Below, piece after piece: positions 1 through 5,276 of a stretch of 6,512 nucleotides of DNA. Each line of letters starts with the position of its first letter. Position 1 is the stretch's first letter. The notes under the pieces were generated by a model. That model worked only from the letters and a program-made list of their open reading frames with translations. It was not told the DNA's origin and did no database searches. The position numbers and the translations under genes are program-made. Source of the DNA: RGIG4694 sp964501705 (GTDB taxonomy: Bacteria; Bacillota; Clostridia; Oscillospirales; Ruminococcaceae); assembly GCA_964501705.1 (NCBI GenBank), contig CAZCUQ010000102.1:1-6512 (forward strand), in the 5' to 3' direction.

Positions 1-646
1 TGTCACAGCACATATCCGCGCCGAGAACAATAGGGTGCATACTTTCCTTTAAAAAAGCGGTGTACGCGCCGTGCGCGTTATCGACAAGAAGATATGCGCC
101 ATGCTTTTTGCAAACCTCCGAGACAGCCTTTATATCGGCAATATTACCGTAGTAGTCGGGAGAAGTGATGTATACCGCATCCGCGTGATATCCCGAAAGA
201 GCCTCGTCTATCCGCTTGGCAGAGACATTTCCGCACACATATGAATCGGTGAAAGCGGTATATACCCATTTCACGTCAATATCGAGAAGCGCACAGGCAT
301 TGGCAAACGAGATATGAGCGTTTCTCCCCGCGATGATCTTCCCTCCCGCTCCCACGGCTGTGAGAAGCATTGACTGAATACACGCGGTAGAGCCTGACGT
401 TGAATAGATCGTTTCGGCGGTGTGAAAAAGCTCCGAGGCATTTTTTTCGCTTTCTCCGATGATCCCGTCCGCTTCAAAGAGAGCGTCCGCTCCCTTTATT
501 TCTGTGATATCGTAAATGTAAGCGTCTTTAAATGCGAAGTCTCTGAAAGGAGCGTCTCCCTTATGTCCGGGCATATGAGCGCGGGTGAAATTTTTTTTCG
601 CGTAATTTCTGACAAAATCACAAATCGGTGTATTTATTTTTATCAC
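1..646 (-). CDS. Orn/Lys/Arg decarboxylase family protein (PLP-dependent), N-terminal part, truncated by window edge
   Basis: This is the first 215 codons of a fold-type I PLP enzyme of the Orn/Lys/Arg decarboxylase family, which decarboxylates a basic amino acid to a polyamine precursor in the cytoplasm. Translating the minus strand shows the family signatures in order: MPGHKG (residues 25-30), the phosphate-binding loop SGSTA (84-88), ITSPDYYG near 160, VDNAHGAY (188-195; the Asp normally contacts the pyridine nitrogen and the His stacks on it) and LGADMCCD (208-215). The Schiff-base lysine of the S-x-H-K-T motif would fall about four residues beyond the window edge. The start is GTG at 644-646: an in-frame stop lies just upstream (662-664), and the family usually begins 20-25 residues before PGHKG. 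There is no strong Shine-Dalgarno. The only ATG nearby (647-645) reads straight into TGA. With no N-terminal wing domain, it resembles the short ~480-residue Gram-positive type (YaaO/SpeA-like). The substrate (Arg, Lys or Orn) cannot be decided from this half. Confidence 0.88.
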   Translation of the reverse strand, partial: MIKINTPICDFVRNYAKKNFTRAHMPGHKGDAPFRDFAFKDAYIYDITEIKGADALFEADGIIGESEKNASELFHTAETIYSTSGSTACIQSMLLTAVGAGGKIIAGRNAHISFANACALLDIDVKWVYTAFTDSYVCGNVSAKRIDEALSGYHADAVYITSPDYYGNIADIKAVSEVCKKHGAYLLVDNAHGAYTAFLKESMHPIVLGADMCCD

Positions 647-669
647 ATCCGAAAGAATTATTTATTCAA

Positions 670-698
670 ATTATACAATATATTGTTATTTTTGTCAA
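670..698 (-). promoter_or_regulatory. Consensus sigma-A promoter for the decarboxylase gene
   Basis: On the minus strand TTGACA (698-693) and TATAAT (675-670) are both perfect consensus hexamers separated by exactly 17 bp. Initiation six to eight bases downstream (about 662-664) gives a leader of only ~16-18 nt before the GTG start at 646. The leader has no good Shine-Dalgarno, only GGA touching the start. The decarboxylase therefore has its own strong vegetative promoter rather than depending on read-through from the upstream gene. Confidence 0.85.
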
Positions 699-718
699 GA
701 GTCTGTTTTGCTGCGCCG

Positions 719-734
719 CGAAAATCAATTTTCG
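719..734. repeat. Small palindrome (CGAAAAT-CA-ATTTTCG) upstream of the decarboxylase promoter
   Basis: A perfect 7-bp inverted repeat with a two-base centre lies 20 bp upstream of the -35 box of the promoter at 670-698. The position suits a regulator site or simply AT-rich upstream DNA. There is no T-run beside it, so it is not a terminator. Its role is unknown, and chance occurrence in AT-rich DNA is possible. Confidence 0.4.
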
Positions 735-793
735 GATTACTTGTCATTCGATGTTGTTTTTGGGGATAATGGCGGAAGGGAAACAGCGTGCAT

Positions 794-831
794 AAAAAAA
801 TATCTCCGAGGGAACATACATCCCTCGGAGA
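794..831 (-). terminator. Intrinsic terminator downstream of the secreted beta-helix gene
   Basis: A perfect 11-bp stem (803-813 with 821-831, core CTCCGAGGGA) closes a 7-nt loop. On the minus strand it is followed by TATTTTTTTATG, a U-rich tract. There is no T-run in the other direction, so it acts on leftward transcription. It lies 184 bp after the stop codon of the secreted protein, which implies a long 3' untranslated region, and insulates the decarboxylase promoter further downstream. Confidence 0.88.
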
Positions 832-1014
832 GTACCGCGCCTGTAATATCATTTTTGTGCATATCCGCTATTCTCAGGAAATTCATATATGCAATTACGC
901 TGATACAAAATGCGGATCATTTCATTTTGATATTGTGTCAAGTTTTATTATACTATATCAGTTCACTCAAAAGTGAAACCGCGGTTCTTTTGCGGAAGAA
1001 TGTTTTAATATGAT
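832..1014. other. Intergenic DNA (3' flank of the beta-helix gene), no gene recognised
   Basis: The whole gene-free stretch is 647-1014; its other half holds the terminator, the palindrome at 719-734 and the decarboxylase promoter. In this half I see no convincing coding sequence. It contains a small hairpin (TTCACT 962-967 with AGTGAA 972-977, loop CAAA), a 10-bp palindrome AACCGCGGTT (977-986), and a possible plus-strand promoter, TTGATA (927-932), 16 bp, TATACT (949-954). A TATAAT on the minus strand (952-947) and a TTGACA on the minus strand (941-936) are not paired with matching second boxes. Confidence 0.6.
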
Positions 1015-2889
1015 CTATTTTACAGGCACCAGTTTTCCTCCGTCTGAAAGTATAATGGTTTCTCCGCCAAGGCTGCTGTTTCTGCTGTCGGACTGGCTGT
1101 AATATATGATATGACCGTTGGATATTATGTTGGAAAAATCCTCATCCTCATCTGTGATAGCTGTAATATAGCTGTCAGCTGTAACATTCCATGTTGATGT
1201 TTCGTCAAGAGCAATGGTCACGTCACCTGTATTTTCGGCATCCGCCGAACCGGTAAACACAGTTTTGTTTTTGAGATTCATGCTTACTGTGCTTATGCTG
1301 TCGCAGGTTACATTTCCATTCAGCGTCTGAGCGTCGGCATTTAGCGTAACATTGCCTCCGTTGCTGCCTTCCTTGCCCCAGTTGTTAGTATTATTGCCCG
1401 CTGAATTAAGAAGCACTTCCGAACTGAAAACAAGCTTGGTCGCATTAAGATTGATTATTGCGTCGGTGTTTGTTATGTAGAACATGGGACCGGTCGACGA
1501 AGTTTTAAGCGAACTGTTTTTTGAAGTAAACACAGCTGTTCCGACTGCCGCGTCTCCGGAGGTGCTTTGATAGAGCATTATGCCGTTCTTGCCCGCTCCC
1601 GCGAACGTACAGTTTTCAATCGTAATGGAATTTTTGCCCTCGACAACAGCTATCTGAGAATCCGCCGCTTTGCCCGAACAGTCTGTGGCAGTAATATCTC
1701 CCGTAGAATAAATACAGGGTGAGCCGTCACCGCTCGCAAAAAGCTTGCTTGAGCTTACGGTGATCTTTCCGCCGCCTCTGTCAGTGGCAACGGGGGCGCA
1801 GTGTGCGCCAAGCGTCTTAATATACATATCCGACGCTGTAATGCTGCCGTTGTAGGTCGCGTCAAGACCTCTTGAAGAATTGCTCTTTGTATAAATTTTC
1901 ATTCCGCTGACAGTGACTTTTGCGTTTTCTCCCGTTGCGAAAATCGCGTTTGCGCCCTCGGCATCGGTAATTATTTTACCGCCGCTTATCTTAGCGGTAC
2001 TGTTTGCCTGAACAGCAACAGCGGCGTTAAGTCCGTAGAAATTGCTGTCATCGACGGAGGTGCTGTCTCCCTTTTTGGATATGTTGGTATCGGTTAATTT
2101 TAAAGAAGCTCCGTCGGTGACAAGCACGGCCGACTTGTCCGAGTCGCTCACGCTGACAGTTTTTGAAGTGATCTTTTTATTTCCTGAATTAACTGTGTAT
2201 TTTGCGGAAAGCTCCATGACGTCCTTTTCCTGCTGACCCATGCCGCCCTGCGGCGAAGTCATGCCGCCGTCCATAATATTTATCTCGCTGATCTTTCCGT
2301 TGGAATTGTAAACAAGCATAAGTATATCGCCCTCGGAAATATCCGAAAGAGATGCCGGATTGCCGTTTTTCTTCAGTACCTTTTCGCTTTTGATATTAAC
2401 GGTAAGAGTTTTTCCGTTTTCGACAAATTCGCCCATAGCGCCGCCGTTCTCACCGTCAGGCTTTTCGGGAGGAGTTCCGTTCTCATTTTCGGACATCTGC
2501 GGAGGAGTTCCGCCCATATCGCCGTCAGGCTTTTCGGGAGGAGTTCCGTTCTCATTTTCGGGCATCTGCGGAGGAGTTCCGCCCATATCGCCGTCGGGCT
2601 TTTCGGGAGGAGTTCCGTTCTCATTTTCGGGCATCTGAGGAGGATCTTCGCTTCCGTTTTGATTTTTTCCGTCGGAAGGAGCGGAGGGCTGTTCATATTC
2701 GCCCAGTGCAAGCGTTACCTTTGTGCCGCTAACGGACTTGACCTTTCCGTACTTTACGGTTTGGCTTGTCTGTGCGGACTCGGAAGCGGACACGGTATTT
2801 TCCGCCGCGTAAATGCTTGCGGCAGGCATGGCGGACATTGTCATGGCAAGCGCACTGAGTATCGCTATGGTTTTAATTGACTTTTTCAT
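1015..2889 (-). CDS. Secreted right-handed beta-helix protein with Pro/Glu-rich repeat linker
   Basis: A 624-residue exported protein. Residues 1-29 form a Sec signal peptide (MKKSIK, a hydrophobic core, then a likely cut near IYAA/EN). Residues ~45-66 (VKYGKVKSVSGTKVTLALG) and ~154-207 (NGKTLTVNIKS to GKISEINIMD) together read like one small beta-barrel domain of the DUF5666 kind, split by an acidic Pro/Glu/Asn/Gly-rich insert (67-150) containing three 23-residue repeats. Residues ~225-575 are short Ser/Thr/Asn/Gly-rich strands with the periodicity of a parallel beta-helix (ITVSSSKLFA, ITIENCTFAG, ITASDMYIKT). A compact tail (TSTWNVTADSYIT to GGKLVPVK) ends the chain. No LPxTG, S-layer motif or C-terminal membrane anchor is visible, so it is probably released or held noncovalently. 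ATG at 2889 has the SD GGAAAGGA eight bases away. It may bind carbohydrate or act as an adhesin, but no catalytic motif is recognised. It lies 103 bp downstream of the kinase gene with its own promoter signals. Confidence 0.85.
   Translation of the reverse strand: MKKSIKTIAILSALAMTMSAMPAASIYAAENTVSASESAQTSQTVKYGKVKSVSGTKVTLALGEYEQPSAPSDGKNQNGSEDPPQMPENENGTPPEKPDGDMGGTPPQMPENENGTPPEKPDGDMGGTPPQMSENENGTPPEKPDGENGGAMGEFVENGKTLTVNIKSEKVLKKNGNPASLSDISEGDILMLVYNSNGKISEINIMDGGMTSPQGGMGQQEKDVMELSAKYTVNSGNKKITSKTVSVSDSDKSAVLVTDGASLKLTDTNISKKGDSTSVDDSNFYGLNAAVAVQANSTAKISGGKIITDAEGANAIFATGENAKVTVSGMKIYTKSNSSRGLDATYNGSITASDMYIKTLGAHCAPVATDRGGGKITVSSSKLFASGDGSPCIYSTGDITATDCSGKAADSQIAVVEGKNSITIENCTFAGAGKNGIMLYQSTSGDAAVGTAVFTSKNSSLKTSSTGPMFYITNTDAIINLNATKLVFSSEVLLNSAGNNTNNWGKEGSNGGNVTLNADAQTLNGNVTCDSISTVSMNLKNKTVFTGSADAENTGDVTIALDETSTWNVTADSYITAITDEDEDFSNIISNGHIIYYSQSDSRNSSLGGETIILSDGGKLVPVK
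2453..2644 (-). repeat. Three tandem 69-bp repeats within the beta-helix gene
   Basis: Units begin at 2453, 2522 and 2591, the third diverging near 2644. They are almost identical in DNA, with single changes such as tcagg/tcggg and ggacat/gggcat. Each encodes 23 residues of the type PPQMPENENGTPPEKPDG followed by DMGGT, an acidic, proline-rich, presumably extended linker. Because 69 is divisible by three, the repeat stays open in several frames, which produces spurious reading frames on both strands. Near-identity points to recent slippage or recombination, so copy number is likely to vary between strains. Confidence 0.92.
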
Positions 2890-2897
2890 AAATATTT

Positions 2898-2905
2898 TCC
2901 TTTCC
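2898..2905 (-). promoter_or_regulatory. Ribosome binding site of the beta-helix gene
   Basis: GGAAAGGA on the minus strand ends eight bases before the ATG at 2889-2887. This is a good Shine-Dalgarno at normal spacing and supports that start, which also begins a clean signal peptide. Confidence 0.75.
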
Positions 2906-2924
2906 GTTAAATTTCAATATACTT

Positions 2925-2957
2925 ATTATACCCCGCAATTCTTAAACTAAAATTAAA
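2925..2957 (-). promoter_or_regulatory. Promoter of the beta-helix gene with candidate OmpR/PhoB-type operator
   Basis: A TATAAT -10 box lies at 2930-2925, predicting a start near 2918 and a ~29-nt leader that carries the ribosome binding site. No good -35 is found at 16-18 bp. Instead, two TTTAA direct repeats (2957-2953 and 2946-2942) lie 11 bp apart, the proximal one 11 bp upstream of the -10. Direct repeats with an 11-bp period replacing a poor -35 are the known architecture of PhoB/OmpR-family activated promoters. The adjacent regulator is of that family, so binding by it is a reasonable but untested inference. AT-richness makes chance TTTAA matches easy. Confidence 0.5.
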
Positions 2958-2967
2958 AAAACGGGGT
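2930..2967. repeat. Inverted repeat ACCCCG/CGGGGT enclosing the candidate operator
   Basis: ACCCCG (2930-2935) and CGGGGT (2962-2967) are perfect inverted 6-mers separated by a 26-bp AT-only-like spacer that holds the TTTAA repeats. One arm touches the -10 box at 2925-2930. As RNA the loop would be long and no U-run follows the closed stem, so a terminator is unlikely. A DNA-binding site with two widely spaced half-sites is conceivable. Confidence 0.4.
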
Positions 2968-2992
2968 GCTTTGTGTAATATCGGTGAAAATA

Positions 2993-4366
2993 TCATGTGT
3001 GAAAGGAAACATAAAACACACTGCCTTTGTCCTCCTCGCTTTCGGCTCTCACCGTACCGTTATGATACTCCGCTATCTGCTTGACAAGAGATAGTCCCAG
3101 ACCGAGACCCTTAGTGTTTCGTGATTTATCGGCGCGGTAAAACCGTTCCCAAATATGGCTCATATCTTCTTCCGGGATACCCGTGCCGTTGTCACGGACG
3201 CTCAAAATTATCTCATTGTCACGGCGTTCAAGTTTTACCTTAACAAAACCGTTTTCTTTTCCGTATCTTATACTGTTTCCGATAAGGTTATTGACCATCA
3301 GTTCAAAAAGCTCTTTATTAACGGGATATGTGACAGACTCGCCGCACTCAAAGGAAACCTTTATTCCTTTCTCCGAAATAATATTGTGCTCCTCGCACAG
3401 CGCGGAGAGCAGACTTGTAAGTTCGGTGTTTATCCTTGTATATTTGTCGGAATGATTTTCTATACGCGAAAAAATAAGAAGCGTTTCAATTATATGAGAC
3501 ATTTTAAAGCCCTGCTTTTGCACATCTCCGATCACTTCAAGCAGTTCATCCCTGTCAGGATCATTCTCTATGGCATATTCGCATTGGGCAAGTATTATTG
3601 AAACGGGTGTTCTTAGCTCGTGTGAAGCGTTTGATGTAAATTGCTTTTGCGATTCAAAAGTTTGTTCAAGGCTTTCAAACATTGAATTGAATGTGCAGGA
3701 TAATTCGTAAAGCTCGTCTTCAGTATCGGAAAGCTTTATGCGTTTTGTAAGGTCTCCGCTTTTTCTTATTTCGTCAGCGGTGGTATTTATATTCGCAATA
3801 GGTTTGATAAATTTTCCCGTCAGCATATATCCGCCGCAGAAAGCAAGGACTGTAAGCGCGGGAAGCAGCAATATCAGATATTTGTGCGATAAGAGTATGC
3901 CGGCTATGCTTTCCTCCGCGGGAATGATCCCTCTTATCCATATATCCTGCTCATGGGGCAGCTGTATCCATGAATCGAAATAATAATATCGTGTGCCTTC
4001 AAGCGTTATCTCCGAGGCGGTATTTGACGGATTATAGGGTATCTCGTCCAATTCATCAAATTTAAATAATCCCAACGAACGCGAACCGTTTTCATGGTAA
4101 GCCATGATCTGCACATTATGCTGAATAAAGTCAATGCCCTTTACATCCGTATTCTCGGCGTTTTCCTGAAAAGCATCCGAAACAGATTTATGAGTCATTA
4201 TTTTATCGGCGTATTTTATAACAGTGTCTGTCAGAAGATTTTTGGTATCTCTTATTCCCATGATTTGATAAACTGTGATAACAATTGACAGGATAATGAC
4301 GCAGATAACGGTCAGAATAGCCGAAAACCACAAGGTCAGCCTGAATTTTATGCTTTTCCTTTTCAT
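2993..4366 (-). CDS. Two-component sensor histidine kinase (EnvZ/PhoR-type, HAMP)
   Basis: A 457-residue membrane kinase that autophosphorylates on histidine and passes the phosphate to the regulator encoded just upstream. TM1 is ~11-34. An extracytoplasmic sensor domain (~36-160) resembles no family I recognise. TM2 is ~161-183. HAMP follows at ~184-238 (GKFIKPI, then the acidic DTEDE connector). The dimerisation/phosphoacceptor H-box is FTSNASHELRTP with H249. The ATPase domain has the N-box VNNLIGNS (N360, N364), the G1 box DNGTGIP (392-398), the F-box WERFYRAD (406-413) and the G2 box KGLGLGLSL (419-427), so all catalytic motifs are intact. The length is normal for the family. The ATG overlaps the regulator's TGA in the form ATGA, with GAGGAAAGAGGA (4378-4367) immediately upstream, so the two genes are translationally coupled. 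The ligand cannot be predicted. Confidence 0.95.
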   Translation of the reverse strand: MKRKSIKFRLTLWFSAILTVICVIILSIVITVYQIMGIRDTKNLLTDTVIKYADKIMTHKSVSDAFQENAENTDVKGIDFIQHNVQIMAYHENGSRSLGLFKFDELDEIPYNPSNTASEITLEGTRYYYFDSWIQLPHEQDIWIRGIIPAEESIAGILLSHKYLILLLPALTVLAFCGGYMLTGKFIKPIANINTTADEIRKSGDLTKRIKLSDTEDELYELSCTFNSMFESLEQTFESQKQFTSNASHELRTPVSIILAQCEYAIENDPDRDELLEVIGDVQKQGFKMSHIIETLLIFSRIENHSDKYTRINTELTSLLSALCEEHNIISEKGIKVSFECGESVTYPVNKELFELMVNNLIGNSIRYGKENGFVKVKLERRDNEIILSVRDNGTGIPEEDMSHIWERFYRADKSRNTKGLGLGLSLVKQIAEYHNGTVRAESEEDKGSVFYVSFHT

Positions 4367-5037
4367 TCCTCTTTCCTCGCTACATAACCTATTCCCCTGA
4401 CATTGTGAATAAGCTTTGCCCTGCCGGGCAAATCTATTTTCTTTCGCAGCATATGTACATAAACATCCACGATATTTGCTCCTCCCTCAAAATCATATCC
4501 CCATACATGAGAGAGAATTTTTTCGCGGGAAAGAATCCTGTTTTTGTTCAGCAAAAGATATTCCAGAAGATAATACTCTTTTCCGACAAGGGCTATCACC
4601 TTATCGTCCCGTTTAACAATATGACTTTTCATGTCAACAGACAGATCTTCAAGGGAAATTATATCCGAGGGGTTTCCTCCTGCAGTTCTTGTCACCGCGT
4701 TTATTCTCGCGGTAAGCTCGTCAAAGGAAAAAGGCTTCACAATATAATCATTTGCACCGATATTAAGTCCGTTCACCTTATCGGCAACAGCGTCCCTTGC
4801 GGTAAGAAAAATAATGGGAGTGGATATCCCCAGGCTGCGGATAAGCTTGACAGCTTCGATGCCGTCCATTACAGGCATCATTATATCCATTATCACAACG
4901 TCGTAATCGGCAAACCGCACTCTGTCAACAGCCTCTTCTCCGTTAAAGCAGTTATCTGCATCAAAGCCGTCCGCGCGCAGTTTTTTTACAAGTATCTTAT
5001 TAAAATCGATGTCGTCCTCAACAATAAGCAGTTTCAT
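4363..5037 (-). CDS. OmpR/PhoB-family response regulator
   Basis: A 224-residue DNA-binding response regulator, phosphorylated by the overlapping kinase. The receiver domain begins MKLLIVEDD (acidic pair D8/D9), has the phosphoacceptor D51 in VVIMDIMMP, the switch T79 in FLTAR and K101 in IVKPF. A short linker leads to a winged-helix effector domain (~128-224) with the signature SREKILSHVWGYD, NIVDVYVHMLRKKID and NVRGIGYV typical of OmpR/PhoB. The frame is open from an earlier ATG at 5052, giving five extra residues (MGMKC). I prefer the ATG at 5037 because GGGA (5050-5047) sits nine bases before it, the chain then starts exactly at the conserved strand 1, and the predicted leader is ~26 nt rather than ~11. 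The regulator and kinase form an operon. The likely target is the beta-helix gene downstream, and possibly its own promoter. Confidence 0.95.
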   Translation of the reverse strand: MKLLIVEDDIDFNKILVKKLRADGFDADNCFNGEEAVDRVRFADYDVVIMDIMMPVMDGIEAVKLIRSLGISTPIIFLTARDAVADKVNGLNIGANDYIVKPFSFDELTARINAVTRTAGGNPSDIISLEDLSVDMKSHIVKRDDKVIALVGKEYYLLEYLLLNKNRILSREKILSHVWGYDFEGGANIVDVYVHMLRKKIDLPGRAKLIHNVRGIGYVARKEE

Positions 5038-5069
5038 ACATTTCATTCCCATTTGTTAAAGTTGCCGCA

Positions 5070-5098
5070 ATTATACTATGCGCTATTTCAAAATCACC
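5070..5098 (-). promoter_or_regulatory. Candidate promoter of the regulator-kinase operon
   Basis: TATAAT at 5075-5070 is a perfect -10. At 17 bp spacing the -35 position reads GGTGAT, a poor match, and it lies inside the inverted repeat at 5085-5115. A weak -35 overlapping a palindrome suggests regulated, possibly autoregulated, transcription. Confidence 0.5.
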
Positions 5099-5115
5099 GC
5101 TGTGATTTTTGAAAT
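5085..5115. repeat. Near-perfect 13-bp inverted repeat at the regulator promoter
   Basis: ATTTCAAAATCAC (5085-5097) and GTGATTTTTGAAAT (5102-5115) are inverted copies with a single extra T, around the 4-base centre CGCT. It covers the -35 position of the promoter at 5070-5075 and directly abuts the GC-rich hairpin at 5116-5132. No U-run follows on either strand, so an operator or the body of a dispersed palindromic repeat is more likely than a terminator. Confidence 0.7.
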
Positions 5116-5132
5116 GCCCCGCTTTACGGGGC
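5116..5132 (-). terminator. GC-rich hairpin, possible terminator of the MATE gene
   Basis: GCCCCG (5116-5121) pairs perfectly with CGGGGC (5127-5132) across a 5-nt loop. On the minus strand the stem is followed only by ATTTC and then the arm of the next inverted repeat, so the U-tract is poor. It lies about 145 bp after the MATE stop codon and before the regulator promoter. It may be a weak terminator or, with the adjoining repeat, part of a palindromic repetitive element. Confidence 0.35.
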
Positions 5133-5276
5133 GGCGAAAATGTCTGAGCAAAGATCATATACGCAAATTTTTGTTTGGCTTCAATTCAGATTTCCGATGT
5201 CGTTACTGTAAATTAAAAGCTTTTAAAAAAACAGATTTACAAATAAAGTGAAAAAAAATAAGATTTATACGCAAAG
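5133..5276. other. AT-rich intergenic DNA between MATE and regulator genes
   Basis: No gene is recognised here. It contains a 14-bp palindrome TTAAAAGCTTTTAA (5213-5226) flanked by inverted 7-mers TGTAAAT (5207-5213) and ATTTACA (5235-5241), and a direct repeat TATACGCAAA at 5158-5167 and 5266-5275, each preceded by AGAT. None has a clear function. The AT-rich palindrome lacks the stable GC stem of an intrinsic terminator. Confidence 0.5.

Noticed and set aside
936..952. Minus-strand promoter for a small RNA ending at the terminator 794-831
   Set aside because: The TATAAT (952-947) has no acceptable -35 at 16-18 bp, and the TTGACA (941-936) has no -10 downstream.
1015..1100. Cell-wall sorting signal at the C-terminus of the beta-helix protein
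   Set aside because: The chain ends GGKLVPVK with no LPxTG-like motif, hydrophobic helix or basic tail.
2453..2644. CRISPR-like array
   Set aside because: The repeats are contiguous with no unique spacers, in frame and inside a coding sequence.
2360..2711. Open frames on both strands over the Pro-rich repeat
   Set aside because: The 69-bp unit is a multiple of three, so a frame without stops in one copy stays open in all. They are low-complexity shadows of the secreted protein.
4405..5112. Long plus-strand open frame (235 codons) opposite the response regulator
   Set aside because: It is antisense to a gene with every conserved OmpR/PhoB motif. Its own translation is Cys/His/Tyr-rich with no recognisable domain.
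5018..5158. 46-codon minus-strand frame overlapping the regulator start
   Set aside because: No ribosome binding site. It runs through two hairpins and the regulator's promoter, and has no recognisable similarity.
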